From Glycomyces arizonensis DSM 44726 (GTDB lineage: Bacteria; Actinomycetota; Actinomycetes; Mycobacteriales; Micromonosporaceae), in assembly GCF_000482705.1 (NCBI RefSeq), contig NZ_AXWO01000017.1, positions 1-64,000 on the forward strand: DNA of 64,000 nt. Direction: 5' to 3'. The position numbers were made by a program, and so were the translations under genes. Positions 17,466-25,480 of the stretch are shown here, piece by piece. The notes beneath the pieces were generated by a model. The model was not told the origin of the DNA and did not search any database. It worked only from the letters and a program-made list of their open reading frames with translations. Positions within the stretch are counted from its first letter, which is position 1. Every line of letters starts with the position of its first letter.

Positions 17466-18050
17466 ATGACCGACACAGCCGAGCAGCACTGGCGTCGACT
17501 GGGAGCCGCCATGGGCCGACTCCACGCCGAAGCGCCTCGCGTCCAACGCTGGGGCGAACACCTCGCGCGGACCCTTTCCGGCGGCGGCCGCCTCCTCGCC
17601 TGCGGTAACGGCGGCTCCGCCGCCGAAGCGCAGCACCTGACCGGCGAACTGGTCGGCCGCTTCCGGGCCGACCGGCCGCCGTTCTCGGCGATCGCGCTGC
17701 ACGCCGACACCTCGGCGGCCACCGCCATCCTCAACGACTACGGCGAACACGAGTACTTCGCCCGGGCCGTCCGCGCGCATGGACGCCCCGGCGACATCCT
17801 CATCGCCCTGTCCACCAGCGGCACCAGCCACAATGTCATCAACGCCGCCAAGGCCGCCCTCCAAGAGGGGCTGACGGTGTGGGGCATGACCGGGCCGGGG
17901 CCCAACCAGCTGGCCACGCTCGCCGACGACGCGATCGCCGTGGACGCCGAGACCACCGCCACCGTCCAGGAGGCGCACCTGTCGATCGTCCACGCCCTGT
18001 GCGGCGCCTTCGACGACGCCCTGGGGGCCACCTCGGGGGGCGCGGCATGA
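17466..18050 (+). CDS. gmhA: D-sedoheptulose-7-phosphate isomerase (GmhA-like SIS protein)
   Basis: 194 residues, normal for GmhA. Shows CGNGGSAAEAQHLTGELVGRF (residues about 45-65), the AIALHADTS and NDYGEHEYFARAV segments and the LSTSGTSHNVINA phosphosugar loop. These include the acidic and His residues that distinguish GmhA/DiaA-type SIS proteins. It would convert sedoheptulose 7-phosphate to D-glycero-manno-heptose 7-phosphate, the first step of the heptose pathway. Preceded by GAGGAAGGG and overlapping hldE by 4 bp. DiaA-type function is possible by sequence but unlikely next to hldE. Confidence 0.93.
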   Translation: MTDTAEQHWRRLGAAMGRLHAEAPRVQRWGEHLARTLSGGGRLLACGNGGSAAEAQHLTGELVGRFRADRPPFSAIALHADTSAATAILNDYGEHEYFARAVRAHGRPGDILIALSTSGTSHNVINAAKAALQEGLTVWGMTGPGPNQLATLADDAIAVDAETTATVQEAHLSIVHALCGAFDDALGATSGGAA

Positions 18051-19423
18051 AGCGGCTCGTGATCGTCGGCGACACGTTCCTCGACATCGACATCCACGGG
18101 CGCTCCGACCGGCTCTGCCCCGAAGCGCCCGTGCCCGTCGTGGACGCCGCCAGAGAGGTCCGGCGGCCCGGCGCCGCCGGGCTGGCCGCCATGCTCGCCG
18201 CCCGCGACTCGCCGCGCACCAGCCTCATCACCGCCCTCGGCGACGACCAGGCCGGACGGCAGCTGCGCGAACTGCTCGAACCGCACGTCGACCTCGTCGC
18301 CATGCCGCTGGCGGGCACCACCGTCCGCAAGATCCGCATCCGCGTCGGCAACCAGCTCATCACCCGCATCGACCACGGCGACGGCCGATCGCCCACCGGC
18401 GAGCTCGACGAGGCCGCCGCCATGACCCTCCTCCGCGCCGACGCCGTCCTCGTCGCCGACTACGGCCGCGGCATCGCCGAGCACTCGGGGCTCCGCCGCC
18501 TCCTGGCCGAACTGGCGCCCGCGATCCCCATCGTGTGGGACCCGCACCCGTCCGGGCCGCTGCCCGTCCGCGGCCTGCGGCTCGTGACGCCCAACCAGGC
18601 CGAGGCCGAGCGCCTCGCGCCCGGCGCCGACAACCACCGGCAGCTCGCCGAGCACCTGCGGGGCGCCTTCGCCAGCCACGCCGTCGCCGTCACCCGGGGC
18701 GCCCAGGGCGCGACCCTGGCGACCGAGACGCAGACCACGCGCGTCCCGCCGCCGCCCGACGTCCCCGTCGCCGCCGACCGGTGGGTCGACACGTGCGGCG
18801 CCGGCGACCAGTTCAGCGCGGCCGCCGCGAACGCCCTGCTGACCGGCGGCGACGTCCACCGGGCCGTGTCCCGCGGCGTCGAGGCCGCCTCGCGGTTCGT
18901 CGCCGCCGGGGGCGTCGGCGTCCTCCACGGCGACCAGTCCGCCGACGAGCCCGAGATGGACACCGGCATCGTCGACGCCTTCGAACTGGCCGCCCGCGTC
19001 CGCGGCGAGGGCGGCACCCTCGTCGCCACCGGCGGCTGCTTCGACCTGCTCCACCCCGGCCACGTCAGCCTGCTCCGGCGCGCCCGCTCCATGGGCGACG
19101 CCCTGGTCGTGTGCCTGAACTCCGACGACTCCATCAGGATGCTCAAGGGCGCGGGCAGGCCCATCCTCACCGCCGCCGACCGGGCCCGGCTGCTCGCCGA
19201 ACTCGCCGTCGTCGACGCCGTCGTCGTCTTCGACGAGCCGACGCCCACCCAGGTCCTCGAACGGCTGCGGCCCCACATCTGGGTCAAGGGCGCCGACTAC
19301 GCGGGCCGCCCGATCCCCGAATCGCACACCGTGTACCGCCACGGCGGTGAAGTCGTCGTCGTCCCCACCGTCGACGGCTACTCCACGACCAAGCTCATCG
19401 CGACCATGAGCACGCAGACCTGA
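18047..19423 (+). CDS. hldE: bifunctional heptose 7-phosphate kinase / heptose 1-phosphate adenylyltransferase
   Basis: 458 residues in the HldE order. Residues 1 to about 300 are a PfkB-type kinase (VIVGDTFLDIDIHG, ending with the anion-hole DTCGAGDQF). Residues from about 320 are a nucleotidyltransferase with ATGGCFDLLHPGHVSLL (HxGH motif), LNSDDSI, IWVKGADYAGRP and YSTTKLI. Kinase plus adenylyltransferase would turn heptose 7-phosphate into the bisphosphate and, after the GmhB-like phosphatase, into ADP-heptose. Unlike typical HldE, the usual GGAANVA helix reads PGAAGLAAM, so the sugar-side pocket may differ. Overlaps gmhA by 4 bp. Confidence 0.92.
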   Translation: MKRLVIVGDTFLDIDIHGRSDRLCPEAPVPVVDAAREVRRPGAAGLAAMLAARDSPRTSLITALGDDQAGRQLRELLEPHVDLVAMPLAGTTVRKIRIRVGNQLITRIDHGDGRSPTGELDEAAAMTLLRADAVLVADYGRGIAEHSGLRRLLAELAPAIPIVWDPHPSGPLPVRGLRLVTPNQAEAERLAPGADNHRQLAEHLRGAFASHAVAVTRGAQGATLATETQTTRVPPPPDVPVAADRWVDTCGAGDQFSAAAANALLTGGDVHRAVSRGVEAASRFVAAGGVGVLHGDQSADEPEMDTGIVDAFELAARVRGEGGTLVATGGCFDLLHPGHVSLLRRARSMGDALVVCLNSDDSIRMLKGAGRPILTAADRARLLAELAVVDAVVVFDEPTPTQVLERLRPHIWVKGADYAGRPIPESHTVYRHGGEVVVVPTVDGYSTTKLIATMSTQT

Positions 19424-19426
19424 ACG

Positions 19427-19447
19427 ATGAGAACGGAGAACGAATGA
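19427..19447 (+). other. mini-ORF bridging hldE and the SDR gene
   Basis: A six-codon ORF (MRTENE) starts 3 nt after the hldE stop. Its own TGA overlaps the ATG of the SDR gene (ATGA). The GGAGAACG inside it also serves as the ribosome site of that gene. It begins with the same MRT codon series as the mini-ORFs at 17392 and 17409. Confidence 0.45.
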
Positions 19448-20127
19448 TGCTGGGCAACGTCCTCGTGACCGGAGGCGCCTCGGGACTCGGCGCCGCGGCC
19501 GCCGCCGAGATCCTCGCCGCCGGAGGCACGCCGCTGATCCTCGACCGCAAGGCCCCCGAGGAGAAGGTCCCCTACCGCAAGGCCGACCTCGCCGACACCG
19601 CGGCCACCGCCGAGGCCGTCGACGAGCTCGCGACCGAGGCCGGGCGCCTCGACGCGGTCTTCACCGCCGCGGGCATCGACGCCTGCGGCGCGCTGGCCGA
19701 CGTGCCCGCCGAGGACTGGGAGCAGGTGATCAAGGTCAACCTGCTCGGCACCGCCGCCACCGTCCGCGCCGCCCTGCCGCACCTGGCCGAGACCCGCGGC
19801 AAGGTCGTCACCTGCGCCTCCACGCTCGGCGTCAAGGCCGTCGGCGACGCCACCGCCTACTGCGCCTCCAAGTTCGGCGTCGTCGGCTTCACTCGCGCCC
19901 TGGCCGCCGAGACCGCCGGGCGCATCGGCGTCACCCTCCTCATCCCCGGCGGGATGCACACCGCGTTCTTCGACGACCGGCCCGAGCAGTACAAGCCCGC
20001 GCCCGACGCGAAGCTCAACGACCCCAGGGACGTCGCCCGCGCCGTCGTCTTCGCGCTCGGGCAGCCGCCCGGCTGCGAGGTGCGCGAGATGGTCGTCTGC
20101 TGCTCCGAGGAGACTTCCTGGCCGTGA
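19444..20127 (+). CDS. classical short-chain dehydrogenase/reductase of the heptose operon
   Basis: 227 residues, classical SDR: LVTGGASGLGAAAA cofactor loop, AGID variant of NNAG, catalytic Ser region CASTLGVKAVG and YCASK (Tyr-x3-Lys). It is not the extended SDR HldD, which would be about 310 residues and carries out the C6 epimerisation of ADP-heptose. It may oxidise or reduce a hydroxyl or keto group on the heptose or the glycan. Cotranscribed between hldE and a second GT9 gene, with the downstream gene overlapping by 4 bp (GTGA). Substrate is inferred only from context. Confidence 0.88.
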   Translation: MMLGNVLVTGGASGLGAAAAAEILAAGGTPLILDRKAPEEKVPYRKADLADTAATAEAVDELATEAGRLDAVFTAAGIDACGALADVPAEDWEQVIKVNLLGTAATVRAALPHLAETRGKVVTCASTLGVKAVGDATAYCASKFGVVGFTRALAAETAGRIGVTLLIPGGMHTAFFDDRPEQYKPAPDAKLNDPRDVARAVVFALGQPPGCEVREMVVCCSEETSWP

Positions 20128-21062
20128 GCGGCACCGTCCTGGTCCTGCGGGCGCTCGGCGTCGGCGATCTTCTGACCGCCGTCCCGGCGCTGCGCGCCCT
20201 GCGCGAGGAGTTCGACGGCAACCGGATCGTCCTCGCCGCGCCCGAGGCGCTGCGCGAGCTCGCCGACCTCGTCGAGGCCGTCGACCGCCTCCACCCGACG
20301 GCCGGGCTCGGCGAGCTCGAATGGCACGCCGAGCCGCCCGCCGTGGCCGTCAACCTGCACGGCAAGGGGCCCGAGAGCCTGCGCGACCTCCTCGACGCCG
20401 ACCCGTCGGCGCTCATCTCGCACCGCAACCCGGCCGTGCCGAACGTGCCCGGGCCCGACTGGCGCCCCGAACTGCACGAGGTCGACCGCTGGTGCCGCCT
20501 GCTGGAGGAGTACGGCATCGCCGCCGACCCGACCGATCTCGCGCTCGGGCCGCCGCCGCGGCCCGCGGCGCACCGGGGCGCCGTCGTCGTCCACGCCGGG
20601 GCCGCCGCGGCGGCCCGGCGCTGGCCCCCCGACCGCTTCGCCTGGGTCGCCCGGCATCTGCAAGACGACGGCCACGACGTCGTCCTCACCGGCGGCCCCG
20701 CCGAGGCGGACCTCGCGCGGTCCGTGGCCGAGGCCGCGGGCATCGCGCCGGAGCGCGTCCTGGCCGGACGGACCCGGCTCGACGAGCTCGCCGCCGTCGT
20801 GGCCGCCGCCGGCCTGGTCGTCAGCGGCGACACCGGCATCGCCCACCTCGCCACCGCGTTCGGCACCCCGTCGGTGGTGCTGTTCGGGCCCTCGCCGCCG
20901 ACGCTGTGGGGCCCGCCGCCCGGCGTGCGGCGCCACGTGGCGATGTGGGCCGGGCGCACCGGCGACCCGCTCGGCGAGAGCCCCGATCCCGGCCTGCTCG
21001 AACTGGAGCCCGAGCCCGTGCTCGACCAGTGCCGCGAACTCATCGGCCGCCACGGCCGCTGA
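20124..21062 (+). CDS. glycosyltransferase family 9 (heptosyltransferase-like), second copy
   Basis: 312 residues: LVLRALGVGDLLTAVPALRAL at the N-terminus, VVVHAGAAAAARRWPPDRFA opening the donor domain, and GLVVSGDTGIAHLATAFGTPSVVLFGP, the GT9 nucleotide-sugar signature. It is only distantly similar to the GT9 at 16341, so the two probably add successive heptoses. GTG start overlapping the SDR stop. Last gene of the operon; no strong hairpin follows in the 50 nt before the histidine kinase. Confidence 0.9.
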   Translation: MSGTVLVLRALGVGDLLTAVPALRALREEFDGNRIVLAAPEALRELADLVEAVDRLHPTAGLGELEWHAEPPAVAVNLHGKGPESLRDLLDADPSALISHRNPAVPNVPGPDWRPELHEVDRWCRLLEEYGIAADPTDLALGPPPRPAAHRGAVVVHAGAAAAARRWPPDRFAWVARHLQDDGHDVVLTGGPAEADLARSVAEAAGIAPERVLAGRTRLDELAAVVAAAGLVVSGDTGIAHLATAFGTPSVVLFGPSPPTLWGPPPGVRRHVAMWAGRTGDPLGESPDPGLLELEPEPVLDQCRELIGRHGR

Positions 21063-21102
21063 CCGCGCATTCGCGCCACCGCTCGCATCCACTGCATCCA
21101 GG

Positions 21103-21108
21103 TACGCT
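21103..21108 (+). promoter_or_regulatory. -10 box for a leaderless histidine-kinase transcript
   Basis: TACGCT is followed by exactly 7 nt and the ATG at 21116. This is the leaderless-promoter spacing and it selects 21116 over the in-frame ATG at 21110, which would be only 1 nt from the box. It also separates the two-component operon from the heptose operon that ends at 21062. Confidence 0.5.
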
Positions 21109-21115
21109 CATGGTG

Positions 21116-22432
21116 ATGCCACAGACGACCAACCCGATGACGCGACGGCTCGCCCTCCTGGGCTGGTCCGTCCGACGGTTCAGCCTCACGCTCGCCGCCG
21201 CCGTGCTGCTGGTCTTCGCGCTGCTCACCGGCGCCCTCGTCGTCTTCTGGATCGGCATCCCCCTCGCCGTCGCCGCCATCCTCGCCATCCGCGGCTGGGC
21301 CAGGCTCGAGCGCCGCAGCGTCGGCGAGCAGCTCCGCATCGACATCCCCGAGCCCTACAAGCCGGTGCCGAGGACCAGGCTCGACCAGCGGGCGCTCGCG
21401 CTCATCCGCGACTCCGCCACCTGGCGCGACGTCGCCTGGCTCGCCATCGACGCCACCCTCGGGCTCGCCGTCCACCTCGTCTACCTCGGCCTGTTCGGCG
21501 TCGCCGTCTACTACCTCGTGCAGCCCGTGCTCCTGGCGACCGTCCTCGACGCCTCCCACCCCGTGGTCAACGACCTGCGCTTCTACGACTTCGACACCCC
21601 CGCCAAGACGCTCCTGCTCATGCCGCTCGCCCTCGGCTTCGGCGCGGCATGGTGGCGCTGGGGCGAGCTGTTCCTGCGCTGGTACGGCCACCTGGGCGCC
21701 AAGCTCCTCGGCCCCACCGTGAACGCGCTGCTCACCGCCCGCGTCTTCGAACTGCGCGAATCGCGCGACCAGACCGTCGACCACGCCGCCGCCGAGCTGC
21801 GCCGCATCGAACGCGACCTCCACGACGGGGCCCAGGCCCGCATCGTCGCGCTCAGCCTGACCCTCGGCATGGCCGAGGAGCTGCTCCACAACGCGCAGCC
21901 CGACGAGGCCGCCAAGCTCGTCGGCGAGGCCCGCGAGGCCTGCTCCGAGGCGCTCAACGAGGTCCGCCACATCGCGCGCGGCATCCACCCTCCGGTCCTG
22001 GCCGACCGCGGCTTCTCCGGCGCGCTCCAGGCGATGTCGCTCGACCACCCGCTGCCGGTCGCCGTCGTCGACCGGCTCCGCGGGCCGCTGCCCGCCCCCG
22101 TCGAGGCGGCCGCCTACTTCGCCGCCAACGAGGTCCTCACCAACATCGCCAAGCACGCCGAGGCCACGAAGGTCCGCGTACTCGCGGGCCACGTCGACGG
22201 CGAGCTGCTCGTCGAGATCTATGATGACGGCCGGGGCGGCGCCGAGGCCGCCCCCGGCGGCGGCCTCGACGGCGTGCGCCGGCGCCTGGGCGCCTTCGAC
22301 GGCACGCTCGTGGTGGTCAGCCCGGCCGGCGGCCCCACGATCGTGACGATGAAGATCCCCTGCGAGCCGATTCCCCTGGCCGCGGCGACCGGCGGGCACC
22401 GCGCCGCCGGTGATGACCGCACCACCGATTAA
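21116..22432 (+). CDS. sensor histidine kinase, NarL-partner (HisKA_3) type
   Basis: 438 residues. The N-terminal about 200 residues hold four or more membrane helices arranged like the Sensor-type domain of actinobacterial kinases. The cytoplasmic part has the HisKA_3 H-box RIERDLHDGAQARIV (phospho-His about residue 240), the N-box NEVLTNIAKHA and a G-box DDGRGG...GGGLDGVRRRL. It should phosphorylate the response regulator encoded 8 nt downstream. The stimulus is unknown; the next gene is an acyl desaturase, which raises a membrane-state signal as in DesK, but the sensor domain is different from DesK. Confidence 0.9.
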   Translation: MPQTTNPMTRRLALLGWSVRRFSLTLAAAVLLVFALLTGALVVFWIGIPLAVAAILAIRGWARLERRSVGEQLRIDIPEPYKPVPRTRLDQRALALIRDSATWRDVAWLAIDATLGLAVHLVYLGLFGVAVYYLVQPVLLATVLDASHPVVNDLRFYDFDTPAKTLLLMPLALGFGAAWWRWGELFLRWYGHLGAKLLGPTVNALLTARVFELRESRDQTVDHAAAELRRIERDLHDGAQARIVALSLTLGMAEELLHNAQPDEAAKLVGEAREACSEALNEVRHIARGIHPPVLADRGFSGALQAMSLDHPLPVAVVDRLRGPLPAPVEAAAYFAANEVLTNIAKHAEATKVRVLAGHVDGELLVEIYDDGRGGAEAAPGGGLDGVRRRLGAFDGTLVVVSPAGGPTIVTMKIPCEPIPLAAATGGHRAAGDDRTTD

Positions 22433-22440
22433 GGACCGCC

Positions 22441-23082
22441 ATGGACGTCGTCCTCGCCGAAGACCACTCCCTCCTGCGCGACGGACTCACCCGGATGCTC
22501 GAAGCCCACAATTGCACCGTCGTCGAGGCCGTCGACAACGGTCCCGCGCTCACCGCGGCCCTGCTGGGGCACCGGCCCGACGTCGCCGTGGTCGACATCC
22601 GGCTGCCGCCGACCTTCACCGACGAGGGCCTGCGGGCCGCCATCGAGGCCCGCCGCACCATCCCCGCCCTGCCGATCCTGGTGCTCTCCCAGTACGTCGA
22701 GCAGCTGTACGCGCGCGAACTCCTCGGCGACCGCCGCGGCGGCGTCGGCTACCTGCTCAAGGACCGCGTCTCGAACGTGGGGGAGTTCATCGAGGCACTG
22801 CGGCGTGTCGCCGCGGGCGGCACCGCCATGGACCCCGAGGTGGTCGCCCGCCTGCTCGGCAGGCAGCAGAACCGGCTCGACGCGCTCACCGCCCGCGAGC
22901 AGGAGGTCCTGGCCCTCATGGCCGAGGGCCGGACCAACGCCGCGATTGCCTCGCAGCTGTTCGTCAGCGAGAAGGCCGTCGGCAAGCACTCGGCCAACGT
23001 CTTCCGCAAGCTCGGGCTCAACCAGTCAGAGGACGACAACCGGCGCGTCCTGGCCGTCCTCGCCTACCTCGAAGGCAACTGA
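22441..23082 (+). CDS. LuxR/NarL-family response regulator
   Basis: 213 residues. Receiver domain about 1-120 with MDVVLAEDHSLLRDGL, phospho-acceptor in VVDIRLPP and the LKDRV lysine. C-terminal GerE-type HTH about 148-210 (LTAREQEVLALMAEGRTNAAIA...SEKAVGKH). Partner of the kinase just upstream, which ends 8 nt before it. Likely targets are its own operon or the following desaturase; I see no inverted repeat that settles this. Confidence 0.93.
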   Translation: MDVVLAEDHSLLRDGLTRMLEAHNCTVVEAVDNGPALTAALLGHRPDVAVVDIRLPPTFTDEGLRAAIEARRTIPALPILVLSQYVEQLYARELLGDRRGGVGYLLKDRVSNVGEFIEALRRVAAGGTAMDPEVVARLLGRQQNRLDALTAREQEVLALMAEGRTNAAIASQLFVSEKAVGKHSANVFRKLGLNQSEDDNRRVLAVLAYLEGN

Positions 23083-23204
23083 AGTAGACCTAAGCCCCCT
23101 GTTGAGGGTGGGCATTACCGTCCGGAAAGCGGTGGTTCGCCCCACTGCGCCCCTGTCCTTTCGGGACGACGATGGAGGCGTCGAACCAGTCGAGGGGGCA
23201 TGTC

Positions 23205-24152
23205 ATGGCCGTACTGACCGGAAGCAGCACCAAGGCGGCCGGGCCCAGGCCCGTCAAGGGCGAGCCGCGCGACGCCGGGCGCCAGTCGCTGGTCTACCTC
23301 TTCCTGATCGTGCCGATGGCCGCCCTGGCGGCCGCGGTGCCGCTGGCGTGGACGACCGGCCTGCTCAGCTGGACGGACGTAATCCTCGCGGTCGTGTTCT
23401 TCGAGCTGACCGGCCACGGCGTCACCATCGGCTACCACCGGCTGTTCACGCACGGTTCGTTCAAGGCGAGCCGCCCGCTCAAGATCACCGTCGCGATCCT
23501 GGGCAGCATGGCCGTCCAGGGCCCGATCATCAACTGGGTGGCCGACCATCGGCGCCACCACGCGTTCTCCGACAAGGAGGGCGACCCGCACTCGCCGTGG
23601 CTGTTCGGGACCTCCGCCTGGGCGCTCACCAAGGGTTTCTGGCACGCGCACATGGGCTGGATGTTCCAGCGCGACAACACCAGCAACCAGGAGCGCTTCG
23701 CCCCTGACCTGCTGAAGGACAAGGACATCGTCGCGATCGACAAGCTGTTCTGGCTGTGGACGATCCTGACGTTCCTCTTGCCCGCCGTGCTCGGCGGCCT
23801 GATCACCATGTCGTGGACGGGCGCGCTCACCGCCTTCTTCTGGGCGGGCTTGGTCCGCGTCTCGGTGCTGCACCACACCACGTGGTCGACCAACTCGATC
23901 TGCCACATGATCGGCGAGCGGCCGTTCAAGAGCCGCGACAAGGCCGCGAACTTCTGGCCGCTGGCGCTGCTGTCGTTCGGCGAGTCCTGGCACAACTCCC
24001 ACCACGCCGACCCGTCCTGCGCCCGCCACGGCGTGGGGCGCGGCCAGATCGACACCTCGGCCCGCTTCATCCGCCTGTTCGAGAAGGCAGGCTGGGCCGA
24101 GAACGTCAAATGGCCCACCGCCGAGCGGCTGGCGAAGCTCGCCAACGAATAG
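23205..24152 (+). CDS. acyl-CoA delta-9 fatty acid desaturase
   Basis: 315 residues. An integral-membrane di-iron desaturase with the three histidine boxes HRLFTH, HRRHH and HNSHH in the right order and spacing, and hydrophobic segments at about residues 30-75 and 185-230. It introduces a double bond in C16/C18 acyl chains and so adjusts membrane fluidity; a ferredoxin/NADPH reductase partner is not encoded nearby. The start is set by CGAGGGGG 7 nt before ATG 23205; an in-frame ATG at 23172 has no such site. It lies 122 nt behind a two-component operon that may control it. Confidence 0.93.
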   Translation: MAVLTGSSTKAAGPRPVKGEPRDAGRQSLVYLFLIVPMAALAAAVPLAWTTGLLSWTDVILAVVFFELTGHGVTIGYHRLFTHGSFKASRPLKITVAILGSMAVQGPIINWVADHRRHHAFSDKEGDPHSPWLFGTSAWALTKGFWHAHMGWMFQRDNTSNQERFAPDLLKDKDIVAIDKLFWLWTILTFLLPAVLGGLITMSWTGALTAFFWAGLVRVSVLHHTTWSTNSICHMIGERPFKSRDKAANFWPLALLSFGESWHNSHHADPSCARHGVGRGQIDTSARFIRLFEKAGWAENVKWPTAERLAKLANE

Positions 24153-24166
24153 CCGAGCGATCGGGC

Positions 24167-24202
24167 AGGGGTTCAAAGCACAGGGGTTCAAAGCACAGGG
24201 GT
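24167..24202. repeat. 15-bp tandem direct repeat, two full copies plus six bases
   Basis: AGGGGTTCAAAGCAC occurs at 24167-24181 and 24182-24196, followed by AGGGGT. It lies just behind the desaturase stop and runs directly into a hairpin. It looks like slippage-generated sequence, not a functional iteron array. Confidence 0.7.
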
Positions 24203-24227
24203 GGGAACGCGCAGGCGTTCCGCCCCT
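24197..24227 (+). terminator. hairpin terminator after the desaturase gene
   Basis: The 14-nt arm at 24197-24210 pairs with 24215-24227 (7 bp, one bulged G, then 6 bp including a GT pair) around a GCAG loop, 44 nt after the desaturase stop. No T-run. The remaining sequence to 24437 contains a shorter inverted repeat (ATGCCAT/ATGGCAT around a GTCCT-CGA-AGGAC hairpin) and no gene. Confidence 0.6.
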
Positions 24228-24437
24228 GATCGCATGTCCGATGATGCCATTGTGGCGGTCCTCGAAGGACGGTTCGTGATGGCATTGTGAGCCGCCAGGG
24301 GAACCATTCGACTCGCGGTTCGTCATGGCTGTCGGATCTTGAGCAGATTGCGAGAATGCCGTCCTCCGGCGATTCCGGGGGCCCCGTTCAGCGCCGTATC
24401 GCGATAATCTGGAATGCCCCTCGACGGCTGGAGACCT

Positions 24438-25022
24438 ATGGCCTCGATCGATGAGCTCACCGCCGTGATCGGTGCCGTGAAAGAACGGATCGATCGCATA
24501 GGCGCCGGTATCGCGAGATCATTGTCGCTCGCGAACGAATTGCGAGACGAATTCGCGGGCCTCGGCGCGACCGACAAGACCGCCGCGATCGAGACCGTCA
24601 AGCGGGAACTCGAATCCGGGCACCGCATCGCCACCGTCCTCACCGATCGGGCCGAGCAATTGCGGAGCCGGGCGGCGGCGCTCCGATCGAGCGATGGCGC
24701 CGCGGGCCGGTCCGAACCCGTCCCGGTCCCCGCTTCGCAGGGAGGCCGCCCTCCCGGCGTCCCTCGGCCATGGCGGGACTCGCCCGCCGACAACGGGAAG
24801 GGCCGGGTATGGCAGCGGCCCGGTTCGCGCGGGAACGCCGACACGCTCAGGACCATGGAGCCGACCGAGCGCTACCCCTACGGCTACATACGGTTTTACA
24901 ATCAATTCGGTCAGCCGATAGGGCTCGACGGCAAACCCGGTTCACGCTCCGAAACCCACATACCGGTCCGGAAAGACGGGACCTACGACATACCGCAGGG
25001 ATGGCACCATGACGAAGATTGA
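24438..25022 (+). CDS. possible small polymorphic-toxin-like protein (coiled-coil N-terminus, short C-terminal domain)
   Basis: 194 residues. Residues 1 to about 85 form amphipathic helices (MASIDELTAVIGAVKERI...) like the WXG-related leader of secreted actinobacterial toxins. Then comes a Pro/Gly/Ser linker, and a compact C-terminal block of about 50 residues beginning YPYGYIRFYNQFGQPIGLDG and ending HIPVRKDGTYDIPQGW. There is no signal peptide. The design and the overlapping partner gene recall toxin-immunity pairs, but I cannot name the C-terminal domain. The gene has noticeably lower GC than its neighbours. GGAGA precedes the start. Function is inference. Confidence 0.62.
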   Translation: MASIDELTAVIGAVKERIDRIGAGIARSLSLANELRDEFAGLGATDKTAAIETVKRELESGHRIATVLTDRAEQLRSRAAALRSSDGAAGRSEPVPVPASQGGRPPGVPRPWRDSPADNGKGRVWQRPGSRGNADTLRTMEPTERYPYGYIRFYNQFGQPIGLDGKPGSRSETHIPVRKDGTYDIPQGWHHDED

Positions 25023-25398
25023 ATTGGACGGTCAGACCATCGCTCGGGTATCGGAACAGTCGCCGCTCATCCTGTACACCAGTGGGGAATGGTCCGTCAC
25101 CGTGGAATCGGCATTGACCTTCACCGATGCGGGCGATGCCACCCGGTGTTTCGAAGGGGACGATCCCGAGGCCGTCGCCGCATTGGGAACGCTGCTGCAA
25201 GGTCTGACGTTCCGGGCCTCCACCGTCGAGGACGGCTCGCTCCACCTCGCCTTCACCGGCGGCGGCGAACTGGTCGCGCCGCCCGATCCGCACTACGAGT
25301 CGTGGGGCGTCACCGGCCCGGCCGGGCAGCGCATCGTCTGCATGCCCGGCGGGGAACTGGCGGTGTGGACTGCCGAAGAGCCCCCCTCACGCCAGTGA
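25009..25398 (+). CDS. small protein resembling immunity-type DUF6188 proteins
   Basis: 129 residues, acidic, no membrane segment. Predicted mostly beta (IELDGQTIARV, WSVTVESALTF, GLTFRASTVEDGSLHLAF) with a C-terminal GQRIVCMPGGELAVW motif that I associate with the actinobacterial DUF6188 family, whose members often sit next to toxin-like genes. It overlaps the previous gene by 14 bp in another frame, implying tight co-expression, and shares its lower GC. A role as cytoplasmic antidote of the upstream protein is plausible but unproven. Confidence 0.65.
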   Translation: MTKIELDGQTIARVSEQSPLILYTSGEWSVTVESALTFTDAGDATRCFEGDDPEAVAALGTLLQGLTFRASTVEDGSLHLAFTGGGELVAPPDPHYESWGVTGPAGQRIVCMPGGELAVWTAEEPPSRQ

Positions 25399-25480
25399 GG
25401 CGAGGATCGCGGCCAGCCCCTCGGGACGGATCAGCGGCTCCACGCGCCCCGGCCATGCCCGACAGCGCGGACCGGTGCGC

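Noticed and set aside
17738-19342. 534-codon minus-strand frame opposite gmhA-hldE
   Set aside because: Low-complexity Gly/Val/Asp sequence without a ribosome site; the sense-strand genes overlap correctly and are conserved.
23205-24152. Plant-type acyl-ACP desaturase
   Set aside because: The three histidine boxes and membrane segments are those of the integral-membrane acyl-CoA/acyl-lipid desaturases.
24167-24300. Tandem and inverted repeats behind the desaturase as a possible attachment site or iteron array
   Set aside because: Only two repeat copies plus terminator-like hairpins, with no integrase, replication gene or tRNA at the spot.
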